Position numbers and translations under genes: made by a program. DNA of 21,342 bases from an uncultured Pelagibacteraceae bacterium (GTDB lineage Bacteria; Pseudomonadota; Alphaproteobacteria; Pelagibacterales; Pelagibacteraceae), in contig CACIWH010000007.1 of assembly GCA_902590295.1 (NCBI GenBank), forward strand, positions 1-21,342, written 5' to 3'. A model generated the notes under the pieces. It had not been told where the DNA came from. It did no database searches and worked only from the letters and a program-made list of their open reading frames with translations. The stretch's first letter is position 1. Every line of letters begins with the position of its first letter. Below are positions 7,043 to 15,867 of this stretch, in pieces.

Positions 7043-8863
7043 ATGTGTGGTATTATAGGGATTAATAGTAATAAAGAAGTTACATCAACTATTTTAAACT
7101 CACTTAGAAAATTAGAGTATAGAGGATATGATTCAGCTGGTATTGCAACATTAAACAACGGATATATTCAAGAAGTAAAGTGTGAGGGCAGAGTAGACAA
7201 TCTCGAAAAAAATATTATTAAAAATAAATTGCTAGGAAATTTAGGAATAGGTCACGTTAGATGGGCTACTCATGGTATACCCAGCACTTTAAATGCACAC
7301 CCTCACTCATCGGATAACGTTTCAGTAGTTCACAACGGTATTATAGAAAACTCAACTTTATTAAAAAAATTTTTAGTAAAAAAGGGACACAAATTTAAAT
7401 CTCAGACAGATACAGAGGTGATTGTACATTTAATTACAGAATATTTAAAAAAAAATAATTTAATAGACACATTAACAAAAGTTTTAAAAAAACTTCATGG
7501 TAGTTTTGCATTAGGAATAATTTTTCAAGATGAACCAGATTTAATTGTTGGCGCAAGAAGAGGCTCACCTTTAGCAGTTGGTTATGGTCCAGGTGAAAAT
7601 TACCTAGGCTCAGATTCTTATGCATTAAAATCTATGACCAATAAAGTAACTTACTTAGATGATGGTGAATTTTGTATTATCAAAAAAACAGAAGTAAGCT
7701 TCTTTAATGAACAAGGAAAAAAAATAAATAAAAAGATACTTTCATTAACAACTAATGAACAAAATTATGATAAAGGTGATTACAAACATTTTATGGCTAA
7801 AGAAATTGACGAACAGCCACTAACAATAAAAAATTGCATAAATGAATATATTGATAAAAAAAATAATGAAATAAGTATTTTTAATTTTCCGTGGAAAATA
7901 AAAGATATATCTTCAATTACATTAATAGGTTGTGGGACTGCTTATCATTCTTGTTTAATTGCAAAATATTGGTTTGAACAACTTACTTCTTTTGATGTTC
8001 ATATAGACATCGCATCAGAATTTCGTTACAGAAAAAATAGATTTAAAAAAGAGACTTTATACGTCTTTGTTTCTCAATCTGGGGAAACAGCTGATACTTA
8101 TGCAGCTTTAGATTTATGTAATAAAAACAATATGAAAACATGTTCTGTTGTAAATGTAGTAGAAAGTTCAATTGCAAGAGACTCAAAATTTGTTTTACCC
8201 ATACATTGTGGCCCCGAAATTGGCGTCGCATCTACGAAAGCCTTTTTAGGACAAATGTTAGTACTTTATTTATTATGTCTTAAAATGGGTAAACTTAATG
8301 ATGATCTTAAAAAAAAAGAATATATTTCCAAAATCAAAAGCTTATTAAATTTATCGAAAAATATAGAACTTTCTCTGAAATCTGAAAACGATATTCAAAC
8401 CATATCAAATAGTTTTGAAAATATAAAAGGTTCTATGTTTTTAGGTAGAGGTTATTCGTATCCAATTGCACTTGAAGGTGCACTTAAATTAAAGGAATTA
8501 TCTTATATTCATGCAGAAGGTTATCCAGCTGGTGAAATGAAACATGGTCCTTTAGCTTTAATAGAAGATGGTATGCCAGTTGTAGTTATTGCTCCAAGGG
8601 ATGAGTACTACAAAAAAACAATGTCCAATATGCAAGAGGTTATAGCAAGAGGTGCTAAAGTTTTATTAATAACAAACAAAAGCACTGACGAGATATTCTC
8701 AGAAAATATTTGGCAAAAAATTGAAGTTGAGAATACAGATGATGATTTGTTGCCTTTCTTAATAACAATTCCACTTCAAAAATTAGCTTACTATACCGCT
8801 CTAAAAAAAGGTTACGACATTGATAAACCTAGAAACCTAGCAAAATCAGTAACTGTAGAGTAA
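7043..8863 (+). CDS. glmS: Glutamine--fructose-6-phosphate aminotransferase (isomerizing)
   Basis: It makes glucosamine-6-phosphate from fructose-6-phosphate and glutamine, the committed step of amino sugar synthesis. The 606 residues match the usual 608-610. The N-terminal glutaminase domain starts MCGIIG, with C2 as nucleophile once the methionine is removed, and has HVRWATHG at 71-78. Two SIS sugar-isomerase domains follow, with CGTAYHS, SQSGETADT, and later EGYPAGEMKHGP. The C-terminus DKPRNLAKSVTVE is the conserved tail that closes the active site. The ATG lies three bases after the glmU stop, so the two are co-transcribed. I see no glmS ribozyme-like leader upstream; there is no room for one. 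Confidence 0.97.
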   Translation: MCGIIGINSNKEVTSTILNSLRKLEYRGYDSAGIATLNNGYIQEVKCEGRVDNLEKNIIKNKLLGNLGIGHVRWATHGIPSTLNAHPHSSDNVSVVHNGIIENSTLLKKFLVKKGHKFKSQTDTEVIVHLITEYLKKNNLIDTLTKVLKKLHGSFALGIIFQDEPDLIVGARRGSPLAVGYGPGENYLGSDSYALKSMTNKVTYLDDGEFCIIKKTEVSFFNEQGKKINKKILSLTTNEQNYDKGDYKHFMAKEIDEQPLTIKNCINEYIDKKNNEISIFNFPWKIKDISSITLIGCGTAYHSCLIAKYWFEQLTSFDVHIDIASEFRYRKNRFKKETLYVFVSQSGETADTYAALDLCNKNNMKTCSVVNVVESSIARDSKFVLPIHCGPEIGVASTKAFLGQMLVLYLLCLKMGKLNDDLKKKEYISKIKSLLNLSKNIELSLKSENDIQTISNSFENIKGSMFLGRGYSYPIALEGALKLKELSYIHAEGYPAGEMKHGPLALIEDGMPVVVIAPRDEYYKKTMSNMQEVIARGAKVLLITNKSTDEIFSENIWQKIEVENTDDDLLPFLITIPLQKLAYYTALKKGYDIDKPRNLAKSVTVE

Positions 8864-8888
8864 TTTTTTTTATATTATCTATTCTAAT

Positions 8889-8917
8889 TTGACATAATTT
8901 GGATATATATTCATCTT
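8889..8917 (+). promoter_or_regulatory. Possible promoter of the DAHP synthase gene
   Basis: A perfect TTGACA lies at 8889-8894 in the 65-base gap after glmS. At 17 bases spacing the -10 would be CATCTT (8912-8917), which matches the consensus at only three positions, and transcription would begin past the AAGG ribosome site at 8918-8921. The -35 match is therefore suggestive, but the exact start is unclear. Confidence 0.35.
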
Positions 8918-8928
8918 AAGGTTGAAAT

Positions 8929-10308
8929 ATGAAAAATTGGAAAGTTAATTCTTGGAGAAAATACCCAGTTAAGCACATTCCATCTTATGATGATGAGAAA
9001 GAACTTAACATGGTGTTAAATAAATTAAAGTCATCACCACCATTAGTTTTTGCTGGAGAGACTAGACATCTAAAAGATCAACTTGCTGAAGTTGTAGATG
9101 GTAAAGCTTTTTTACTTCAAGGTGGAGACTGTGCAGAAAGTTTTGCAGAATTTCATCCTGATAACATAAGGGATACTTTTAAAGTTATTTTACAAATGTC
9201 TTTAGTTTTAACATATTCGGCATCTTTACCAGTTGTTAAGCTTGGCAGAATTGCAGGTCAATTCTCTAAACCGAGAAGTGCACCTACTGAAAAACAAGGT
9301 GGAAAAGAATTACCTAGCTATTTAGGAGACAATATAAATTCGATAGAATTTAATGAAAAAGCTAGAAGACCGGATCCAAAGAGATTGTTCAGAGCTTATT
9401 CACAATCAGCAGCAACATTAAATTTATTGAGAGCCTTTTCACACGGAGGTTTTGCAGATTTAAAAAAAGTCCACTTATGGAATTTAGGTTATATTAAAAA
9501 TAGTCCTCAAGCTAAAAAATTTAAAGAATTAGAAGACAAAATTGCAGATGCTCTTGGATTTATGGCAGCTTGTGGAATAACACCAGAATTTAATAGAAGA
9601 CTATACACAGTTAATTTCTGGACTTCACATGAAGCTCTTCATTTACCTTTTGAAGAAAGCATGACAAGAACAGATTCAACAACTGGTGAATACCACAATA
9701 CATCAGCTCACTTTGTTTGGATTGGAGATAGAACTAGACAATTAGATGGCGGCCATGTTGAATTCTGCAGAGGAATTGAAAACCCAATCGGTATTAAATG
9801 TGGACCAACTTCAAAAGCAGATGAAATCGCAAAAATTTGTGAGGTTTTAAATCCAAAAAATGAAAAAGGTAAAATTACTTTAATCTCTAGATATGGTCAT
9901 GATAAAGTTGAAAAGTTTTTACCCAAATTAATAAGAGGAATTAAAAAAGAAGGATTAAATGTTGTTTGGTCGTGTGATCCAATGCATGGTAACACTTTAG
10001 TCTCTACAACTGGATTTAAGACCAGACCATTTAATAGTGTAGTTAAAGAGGTAAAGAATGTTTTTGAGGTTCATCAAAGTGAAGGCTCGTACGCAGGTGG
10101 TTTGCACATTGAAATGACTGGCCAAAATGTAACAGAGTGTACTGGAGGTGCAAAAAATATTTCAGATCAAGATTTGTCAAGCAGATATCACACACACTGT
10201 GATCCAAGGTTAAATGCAGATCAGGCTCTAGAATTAGCGTTCTTAATATCTGATGAAATTAAGAAAAATTCAAATTACGCAAAAAATATTATTAGAGCGG
10301 CTTCTTAA
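8929..10308 (+). CDS. 3-deoxy-7-phosphoheptulonate synthase, class II (plant/actinobacterial type)
   Basis: It condenses phosphoenolpyruvate and erythrose-4-phosphate to DAHP, opening the shikimate pathway. The 459 residues fit class II DAHP synthases. Metal ligands are recognisable: C68 in QGGDCAESF, H353 in CDPMHGNT, E395 in GLHIEMTGQNVTEC, and D425 in HCDPRLNADQ; the last three keep the constant spacing known from the Mycobacterium tuberculosis enzyme. PEP-binding stretches such as KLGRIAGQFSKPRS and RAYSQSAATLN are present. The long N-terminal regulatory extension of actinobacterial forms is shorter here, so feedback control may differ (inference). AAGG eight bases upstream of the ATG serves as ribosome site. 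It appears to be transcribed alone, with gaps of 65 bases before and 77 after. Confidence 0.95.
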   Translation: MKNWKVNSWRKYPVKHIPSYDDEKELNMVLNKLKSSPPLVFAGETRHLKDQLAEVVDGKAFLLQGGDCAESFAEFHPDNIRDTFKVILQMSLVLTYSASLPVVKLGRIAGQFSKPRSAPTEKQGGKELPSYLGDNINSIEFNEKARRPDPKRLFRAYSQSAATLNLLRAFSHGGFADLKKVHLWNLGYIKNSPQAKKFKELEDKIADALGFMAACGITPEFNRRLYTVNFWTSHEALHLPFEESMTRTDSTTGEYHNTSAHFVWIGDRTRQLDGGHVEFCRGIENPIGIKCGPTSKADEIAKICEVLNPKNEKGKITLISRYGHDKVEKFLPKLIRGIKKEGLNVVWSCDPMHGNTLVSTTGFKTRPFNSVVKEVKNVFEVHQSEGSYAGGLHIEMTGQNVTECTGGAKNISDQDLSSRYHTHCDPRLNADQALELAFLISDEIKKNSNYAKNIIRAAS

Positions 10309-10325
10309 GAGCCTAATTTCTTAGA

Positions 10326-10355
10326 TTGATTAGGTATGACTATTAATTCTATACA
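10326..10355 (+). promoter_or_regulatory. Probable promoter of the nadE-cysS-cimA unit
   Basis: TTGATT at 10326-10331 and TATACA at 10350-10355 are separated by 18 bases; each matches four of six consensus positions for a sigma70-type promoter. Transcription would start near 10362, about 24 bases before the nadE ATG. The upstream element overlaps a weak stem-loop behind the DAHP synthase gene (10312-10334). The call is plausible but rests on sequence alone in an AT-rich background. Confidence 0.45.
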
Positions 10356-10385
10356 ACAATAATGAAAAAAGAATATACGTAGATT

Positions 10386-12044
10386 ATGGTAACAAAATTA
10401 AAAATTGCACTAGCTCAGTTAAACCCACTTGTAGGAGATGTAATTGGAAATATAAAAAAGTTAATAGATGTTAGATCAAAATTAGATAATGATATTGATA
10501 TTTTAGTTGCTCCAGAATTATATATTTCTGGTTATCCAATTGATGACTTAGTTCTAAGAGAAGATTTTTTAGATCTTGTAGAAAAAGAAATCAACAACCT
10601 TGCAAAAATTACTACTGACAATAAGTCTGCTATAATTGTTGGAGCACCCAGAAAAAATGCCAAATCTATAAAAAATTCAGTATTTGTAATAGAAAAAGGC
10701 GAGATTATATCAGTGAAAGACAAATACGAATTACCTAACACAGGTGTATTTGATGAGCAAAGAATATTTGAAAAAGGTATCTTAGAAAATTGCGTAAAAA
10801 TAAAAGGTGTTAACTTCGGTTTACCAATTTGTGAGGATATATGGAAAGAGACTGTTTTAAAAAAACTTTCCAAATCTGGTGCAGAAATTATAGTCGCTAT
10901 AAATGCTTCTCCTTTTACTACGTCTAAGCATGATGAAAGAAATGATATTGCATTATGTAGAGTAAAGGAGACAAAACTACCAATAGTGTATCTAAATAGA
11001 ACTGGAGGACAAGATGAGTTGATATTTGACGGATCATCATTTTCTTTAAACTATGATGGAAAAAAATTTTCTAGTCTTGAAGAATTTAAAGAAGATATCT
11101 CAATTATCAATTTTAAAAAAGATAATGGTAAATGGATAGGGTATGGAAATGTAAAAGAAAATTCTTCCAAATCTGAGAGATTATATAAAGCATTAGTTTT
11201 AGGTTTAAGAGATTATGTAAAAAATAATAAATTTCCAGGAGTAGTTTTAGGACTATCAGGAGGAGTAGACTCTGCATTTGTGGCAGCTCTTGCAACTGAT
11301 GCATTTGGATCAAAATTTGTTCAAGCTATAATGTTACCAAGTCCTTACACTGGTGAAGAGAGTTTAAAAGATGCAAGAGATGTAGCTAGTTTATTAAATA
11401 TAAAATTTTCTAATTTAAAAATTAGTGAAGCAATGAAAATAGTAGATGAAATTTTAGGAGAATTTAAAGGACCAAACTTCACTGCTGGTATCACTGAAGA
11501 AAATATTCAATCAAGACTAAGAGGCCTTTTACTAATGGCCTTATCTAACAGATACGGATATATGGTATTAGCAACAGGAAATAAATCAGAATATGCTGTT
11601 GGTTATTCAACTTTATACGGTGATATGTGTGGAGGATTTGCACCAATAAAAGACGTTTGGAAAACTGAAGTTTTTAAACTATGTGAATGGAGAAATCAAA
11701 ACTTTTCAGATTTATTTAAAGGACCGAAAGGAAAAGTTATCCCAGAAAATATAATTAAAAAATCACCGACTGCTGAGTTAAGAGATAATCAAAAAGATAC
11801 AGACAGTCTACCTGAGTATGAGGTTCTTGATGAGATTCTAAAAGGATTAGTAGAGGAGGAAATTTCAGTTGAAAAAATCGTCACAAAAGGTTTTGATAGA
11901 AATGTTGTAGAGAAAACAGCTAAACTTTTAGCTAAATCAGAATATAAAAGATTTCAAGCAGCTCCAGGTCCTAAAGTAACTAACAAGGCTTTTGGAAGAG
12001 ATAGAAGATTCCCGCTAACAAGTGGATTTAGGAATTGGTATTAA
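10386..12044 (+). CDS. nadE: Glutamine-dependent NAD+ synthetase
   Basis: It converts deamido-NAD to NAD with ATP, using ammonia released from glutamine. The 552 residues hold two domains. The N-terminal nitrilase-like glutaminase (about 5-250) has the catalytic triad E44 in APELYISGYP, K113 in KDKYELPNTG and C149 in PICEDIW. The C-terminal ATP-pyrophosphatase synthetase domain has the P-loop SGGVDS at 291-296, then GNKSEYAVGYSTLYGDM and the tail GRDRRFPL. The glutaminase domain distinguishes it from the short ammonia-dependent form. No clear Shine-Dalgarno precedes the ATG. Its stop overlaps the cysS ATG by one base (TAATG). Confidence 0.96.
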   Translation: MVTKLKIALAQLNPLVGDVIGNIKKLIDVRSKLDNDIDILVAPELYISGYPIDDLVLREDFLDLVEKEINNLAKITTDNKSAIIVGAPRKNAKSIKNSVFVIEKGEIISVKDKYELPNTGVFDEQRIFEKGILENCVKIKGVNFGLPICEDIWKETVLKKLSKSGAEIIVAINASPFTTSKHDERNDIALCRVKETKLPIVYLNRTGGQDELIFDGSSFSLNYDGKKFSSLEEFKEDISIINFKKDNGKWIGYGNVKENSSKSERLYKALVLGLRDYVKNNKFPGVVLGLSGGVDSAFVAALATDAFGSKFVQAIMLPSPYTGEESLKDARDVASLLNIKFSNLKISEAMKIVDEILGEFKGPNFTAGITEENIQSRLRGLLLMALSNRYGYMVLATGNKSEYAVGYSTLYGDMCGGFAPIKDVWKTEVFKLCEWRNQNFSDLFKGPKGKVIPENIIKKSPTAELRDNQKDTDSLPEYEVLDEILKGLVEEEISVEKIVTKGFDRNVVEKTAKLLAKSEYKRFQAAPGPKVTNKAFGRDRRFPLTSGFRNWY

Positions 12045-13405
12045 TGAATAGAGATATTTATTTAAGTAACAGTCTAGGTGGTAAAAAAGAAAAATTTACA
12101 CCAATTAATCCTAAAAAAGTTAGAATGTATGTTTGTGGACCAACAGTATATGATGACCCACATATTGGGAATGCAAGACCCCTTGTTGTATTTGATATTT
12201 TATTTAAAGTTCTTAAATGTAAATTTGGAAAATCTTCAGTTGTTTATGTGAGAAATATTACTGATGTTGATGACAAAATTATAGAGGGGGCAAAACAAAA
12301 AAAAATATCAATAAATAAGCTTACTACAGATATTACAAAACGATTTAATGAGGATTGTGATTATTTAAATTGTGAAAAACCGTCTTTTGAACCAAAAGCA
12401 ACTGAAAATATTCCCTTAATGATAGATATGATAAATATTTTAATTAATAAAAATAATGCATATGAAAACAATTCTCATGTTTATTTTGATGTATCAAGTT
12501 TTAAAGATTACGGAAAATTATCGAACAAAAATGTCGATGAACTTTTTGCAGGGGCGAGAGTTGAGGTATCAGGTAACAAAAAAAGACCTGAGGATTTTGT
12601 TTTATGGAAACCTTCTTTAAATGATGAACCAGGATGGGACTCGCCCTGGGGTAGAGGTAGACCAGGTTGGCATATAGAATGTTCTGCAATGTCAAAAAAA
12701 TATCTTGGAGATACTTTTGATATACACGGTGGAGGCAGAGACCTACTATTTCCACATCATGAAAATGAGATAGCTCAATCACTTTGTGCTAATGAAAACA
12801 ATTGTCTGTCCAATTTTTGGATACACAACGGTTTTGTTACAGTTTCTAATGAAAAGATGTCTAAGTCTTTGGGAAATATTTTTAAGATAAAAGATTTTTA
12901 TAAAAAATATAACGGTCAAATTTTAAGATTAGCGCTAATGTCAACTCATTATAAGCAAGCTATGGATTGGAATAATGATTTATTATTGCAGTCAAAAAAA
13001 ACTTTAGATAAATGGTATGAGTGTCAAAAGAAGCCAGAAGGGAAAGTTTTAATACCAGATGAAGATTTAAATCCTCTTTACGATGACTTAAATACACCTG
13101 GTTATATTAGCAATATTCATAAACTTTATGATAAAGCTTTAAAAGGATCAGATAAAGATAAAGAAATTTTTACAATGGCATGTAATTTTGTAGGTCTTTT
13201 AATTGAACCAAAATCAAAATGGCAAGAATTCAAAAAAAATATTTTAGAAATTTCAGAGAAGGAAATTTTGCAAATGATAAAAGACAGGAATAAAGCAAGA
13301 GATAATAAAAATTATAAATTAGCTGATAAAATAAGAAATGAGCTTTTAGATAAAGGTGTTTTAATTGAAGATAAAGATGATAAAACAACCTGGAAATTAA
13401 AATGA
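12044..13405 (+). CDS. cysS: Cysteinyl-tRNA synthetase
   Basis: It charges tRNA-Cys with cysteine. From the ATG at 12044, which overlaps the nadE stop, the protein has 453 residues; an in-frame TTG nine bases earlier is unlikely because the ATG gives the usual N-terminus and tight coupling. Class I signatures are HIGN at 40-43 (the HIGH motif) and KMSKS at 271-275. Zinc ligands of the active site appear as C31 in VCGPTVYD, C213 in GWHIECSAMS, and H238 and E242 in FPHHENE. The C-terminal anticodon-binding region is short but complete. The stop overlaps the cimA start by four bases. Confidence 0.96.
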   Translation: MNRDIYLSNSLGGKKEKFTPINPKKVRMYVCGPTVYDDPHIGNARPLVVFDILFKVLKCKFGKSSVVYVRNITDVDDKIIEGAKQKKISINKLTTDITKRFNEDCDYLNCEKPSFEPKATENIPLMIDMINILINKNNAYENNSHVYFDVSSFKDYGKLSNKNVDELFAGARVEVSGNKKRPEDFVLWKPSLNDEPGWDSPWGRGRPGWHIECSAMSKKYLGDTFDIHGGGRDLLFPHHENEIAQSLCANENNCLSNFWIHNGFVTVSNEKMSKSLGNIFKIKDFYKKYNGQILRLALMSTHYKQAMDWNNDLLLQSKKTLDKWYECQKKPEGKVLIPDEDLNPLYDDLNTPGYISNIHKLYDKALKGSDKDKEIFTMACNFVGLLIEPKSKWQEFKKNILEISEKEILQMIKDRNKARDNKNYKLADKIRNELLDKGVLIEDKDDKTTWKLK

Positions 13406-15003
13406 GTAAAGAAAGACTTTATATATTTGATACGACATTAAGAGATGGTGCACAAACTCAAGGTGTGCATTTTTCTATTGATGAGAAAACAAAAATAGCT
13501 CATGCATTAGATAATTTAGGCGTTGATTATATTGAAGGTGGCTGGCCTGGTGCAAATCCATCAGATACTGAATTTTTTCAAAAAGGTTTAAATCTTAAAA
13601 ATTCTACTTTTACAGCATTTGGAATGACCAAGAAAGCAGGCAGGAGCGCTGAAAATGATCCTGGATTATCTGCAATACTTAATTCAAATACAAATGCAGT
13701 TTGTGTAGTAGGAAAGTCATGGGATTTTCACGTTGATGTGGCATTAGGAATATCTAATGAAGAAAACTTAGAAAACATAAAAGAAACTACAAAACATTTT
13801 GTTAAAAATAATAAAGAGTTTATGTTTGATGCTGAACATTTTTTTGATGGTTATAAAGCTAATCCAAAGTATGCATTAGCATGTGTTAAAGCTGCTTATG
13901 ACAATGGAGCTAAATGGATTGTACTTTGTGACACAAATGGAGGAACACTTCCTCATGAGGTAACTAAAATAGTTAAAGAAGTATCAGAACATATTCCTGG
14001 TAAAAATTTAGGAATACACGCGCATAATGATACAGGTAATGCAGTAGCAAATTCAATTGCAGCTGTATTATCTGGAGCAAGACAAATTCAAGGAACAATA
14101 AATGGCTTAGGTGAAAGATGTGGGAACGCAAACTTAATGTCAATTATACCAACATTTCATCTTAAAAAAGAATTATCAGATAAATTTGAAATAAACATTA
14201 AAGAAAAAAATATAAAACATATAACTCAATGTTCAAGATTGCTTGATGAGATATTAAATAGAAAACCAAACAAACATTTACCTTATGTTGGAGCTGCAGC
14301 ATTTTCTCACAAAGGCGGTTTACACGTTTCAGCTGTTCAAAAGGATCCTAAAACTTATGAACATATAGATCCAGAGGATGTAGGTAATAATAGAAATATT
14401 GTTGTCTCAGACCAGTCAGGTAAATCCAATATCCTATCAAGACTAAAAACTATTGGAATTGAGATTGAGGAAAATGATCCAAAAATAAAAAAATTACTTG
14501 AGGAAGTAAAAGATAGAGAGTTTATAGGCTACAGTTATGATGGCGCTGATGCATCTTTTGAATTATTAGCTCGAAGAGTTATGGGTGAAATACCAAGATA
14601 TATTTCTATTAAAGAATACGATGTATCTGTATCAAAAAATAAGCAAGAACAAATAATTTCTAAAGCAAAAGCAAAACTAGAAGTGGATGGAGAACAAATT
14701 ATTTGTGAAGGCGAGGGTAACGGTCCTGTTCACGCACTTGATAATGCAATAAGAAAAAATGTAACCAAACTAGAAAAATATTCTAAATATTTAAAAGATC
14801 TTAAACTTGTTGATTATAAAGTTAGAATTTTAAATACTGGAACAGAAGCTACTACAAGAGTGTCAATTGAAAGCACTGACTCCCAAGGAAAGAATTGGTT
14901 CACTATAGGTGTCTCACCAAACATAATTGATGCATCTTTTAAAGCTTTAATCGATAGTCTTGATTTTAAGTTGTTCAAAGACAAAGCTCCCGCAAGCAAA
15001 TAG
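13402..15003 (+). CDS. cimA: (R)-citramalate synthase
   Basis: It joins pyruvate and acetyl-CoA to (R)-citramalate, feeding 2-oxobutyrate into isoleucine synthesis without threonine deaminase. The 533 residues comprise a DRE-TIM barrel with FDTTLRDGAQT (9-19), substrate and metal residues R14 and D15, and HAHNDTGNA with H206 and H208. GLGERCGNANLMS and the linker HKGGLHVSA follow, then a C-terminal LeuA-type allosteric dimerisation domain (about 400-525), implying feedback control, probably by isoleucine (inference). The GAQTQGV loop and overall pattern fit the CimA group rather than 2-isopropylmalate synthase, though the two families are close. The ATG overlaps the cysS stop by four bases, and the next gene starts directly after its stop. 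Confidence 0.88.
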   Translation: MSKERLYIFDTTLRDGAQTQGVHFSIDEKTKIAHALDNLGVDYIEGGWPGANPSDTEFFQKGLNLKNSTFTAFGMTKKAGRSAENDPGLSAILNSNTNAVCVVGKSWDFHVDVALGISNEENLENIKETTKHFVKNNKEFMFDAEHFFDGYKANPKYALACVKAAYDNGAKWIVLCDTNGGTLPHEVTKIVKEVSEHIPGKNLGIHAHNDTGNAVANSIAAVLSGARQIQGTINGLGERCGNANLMSIIPTFHLKKELSDKFEINIKEKNIKHITQCSRLLDEILNRKPNKHLPYVGAAAFSHKGGLHVSAVQKDPKTYEHIDPEDVGNNRNIVVSDQSGKSNILSRLKTIGIEIEENDPKIKKLLEEVKDREFIGYSYDGADASFELLARRVMGEIPRYISIKEYDVSVSKNKQEQIISKAKAKLEVDGEQIICEGEGNGPVHALDNAIRKNVTKLEKYSKYLKDLKLVDYKVRILNTGTEATTRVSIESTDSQGKNWFTIGVSPNIIDASFKALIDSLDFKLFKDKAPASK

Positions 15004-15864
15004 ATGAAAATAAAAAAGTTTTCTGAGAAACCTACGGATATTAAAAGTAGAGTAGGTGCCAAGCCTGTTGTTTGTTATCCAAATGATAAAATAGTCGATA
15101 ATCTTAAAATATTACATGAAGCGAGAAAACACCTTAAACAAATTGATGAAGTTATAGTACCACCAAGAGATGCTAAAACATTTAATGTTAATTCAGGTAA
15201 TTTTTTTAGGATAGAAAGCGTTGAAGGTCCGCAGGTTGGTGATCTAAATTTATTTAGTGCTGAAAATTTAGATGAAAAATTTTATTCTGGTAAGACCAGA
15301 GCGTTATATGGGACTCATATTTCAGTAGGTGATAAAATGTTAAGTAGTTTCCCTTATCTTAGGTCTCTAGCTACAATAACATGGGATACTTTAGACTGGT
15401 ATGGTTATGATAAAGATGGAGGTTCAGTTCATGATGTTATAGGAACAAGATGTGATCCTTATACATCTAAGCTAATTTCAGATAAAGATTACCATTATTG
15501 TTGTCACTCAAATTTAACTAGAGCATTGGTAAAAGAAAAAAATATTAAATTAGATGAGGCCGAAAAGATAGTTCATGATGTATTGAATGTTTTTATGCTT
15601 ACTGGTTTTACTAATGATACAAAACAATATTTTATGAAATCAAGCCCAGTAAGACCCGGAGACTATTTGGAGTTTTTTGCAGAAACAAATTTATTAGGTG
15701 CATTATCTGCATGCCCAGGTGGAGATTGTGGTTCGGAACATTCTTCTGATTCTGCTAAATGCTATCCTTTAAAAGTATCTATTTGGGATGTTGATAAAAA
15801 ATATTTAGACGGAATAAGTTTTTCAAAAACATCTAGTTACAATAGAAATCACGGAATTAAATAA
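15004..15864 (+). CDS. DUF1989 (urea carboxylase-associated) family protein, function unknown
   Basis: A 286-residue soluble protein that I place in the DUF1989 family by its central pattern VNSGNFFRIESVEGPQVGDLN (about 62-82, quoted in part) and the C-terminal cysteine-rich segment SACPGGDCGSEHSSD with C237, C242 and, later, C253. A further CCH cluster is at 166-168. The cysteines and histidines suggest a metal site (inference). Relatives occur beside urea carboxylase and in amine or amino-acid catabolism clusters, but no biochemical role is secure, and no urea carboxylase gene is present here. The ATG directly follows the cimA TAG, and the trmJ-like gene starts three bases after its own stop, so it is an internal member of the nadE-cysS-cimA unit. 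No signal peptide or membrane helix is visible. Confidence 0.78.
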   Translation: MKIKKFSEKPTDIKSRVGAKPVVCYPNDKIVDNLKILHEARKHLKQIDEVIVPPRDAKTFNVNSGNFFRIESVEGPQVGDLNLFSAENLDEKFYSGKTRALYGTHISVGDKMLSSFPYLRSLATITWDTLDWYGYDKDGGSVHDVIGTRCDPYTSKLISDKDYHYCCHSNLTRALVKEKNIKLDEAEKIVHDVLNVFMLTGFTNDTKQYFMKSSPVRPGDYLEFFAETNLLGALSACPGGDCGSEHSSDSAKCYPLKVSIWDVDKKYLDGISFSKTSSYNRNHGIK

Positions 15865-15867
15865 TTT

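Noticed and set aside
8864..8871. Run of eight T directly after the glmS stop, considered as an intrinsic terminator
   Set aside because: No stable hairpin precedes it, and runs of T and A of this length are common throughout the window.
10312..10334. Stem-loop CCTAAT/ATTAGG with an 11-base loop after the DAHP synthase gene, considered as a terminator
   Set aside because: The six-pair stem is AT-rich with a large loop and is not followed by a T-run, and it overlaps the likely nadE -35 element; such stems are expected by chance in this sequence.
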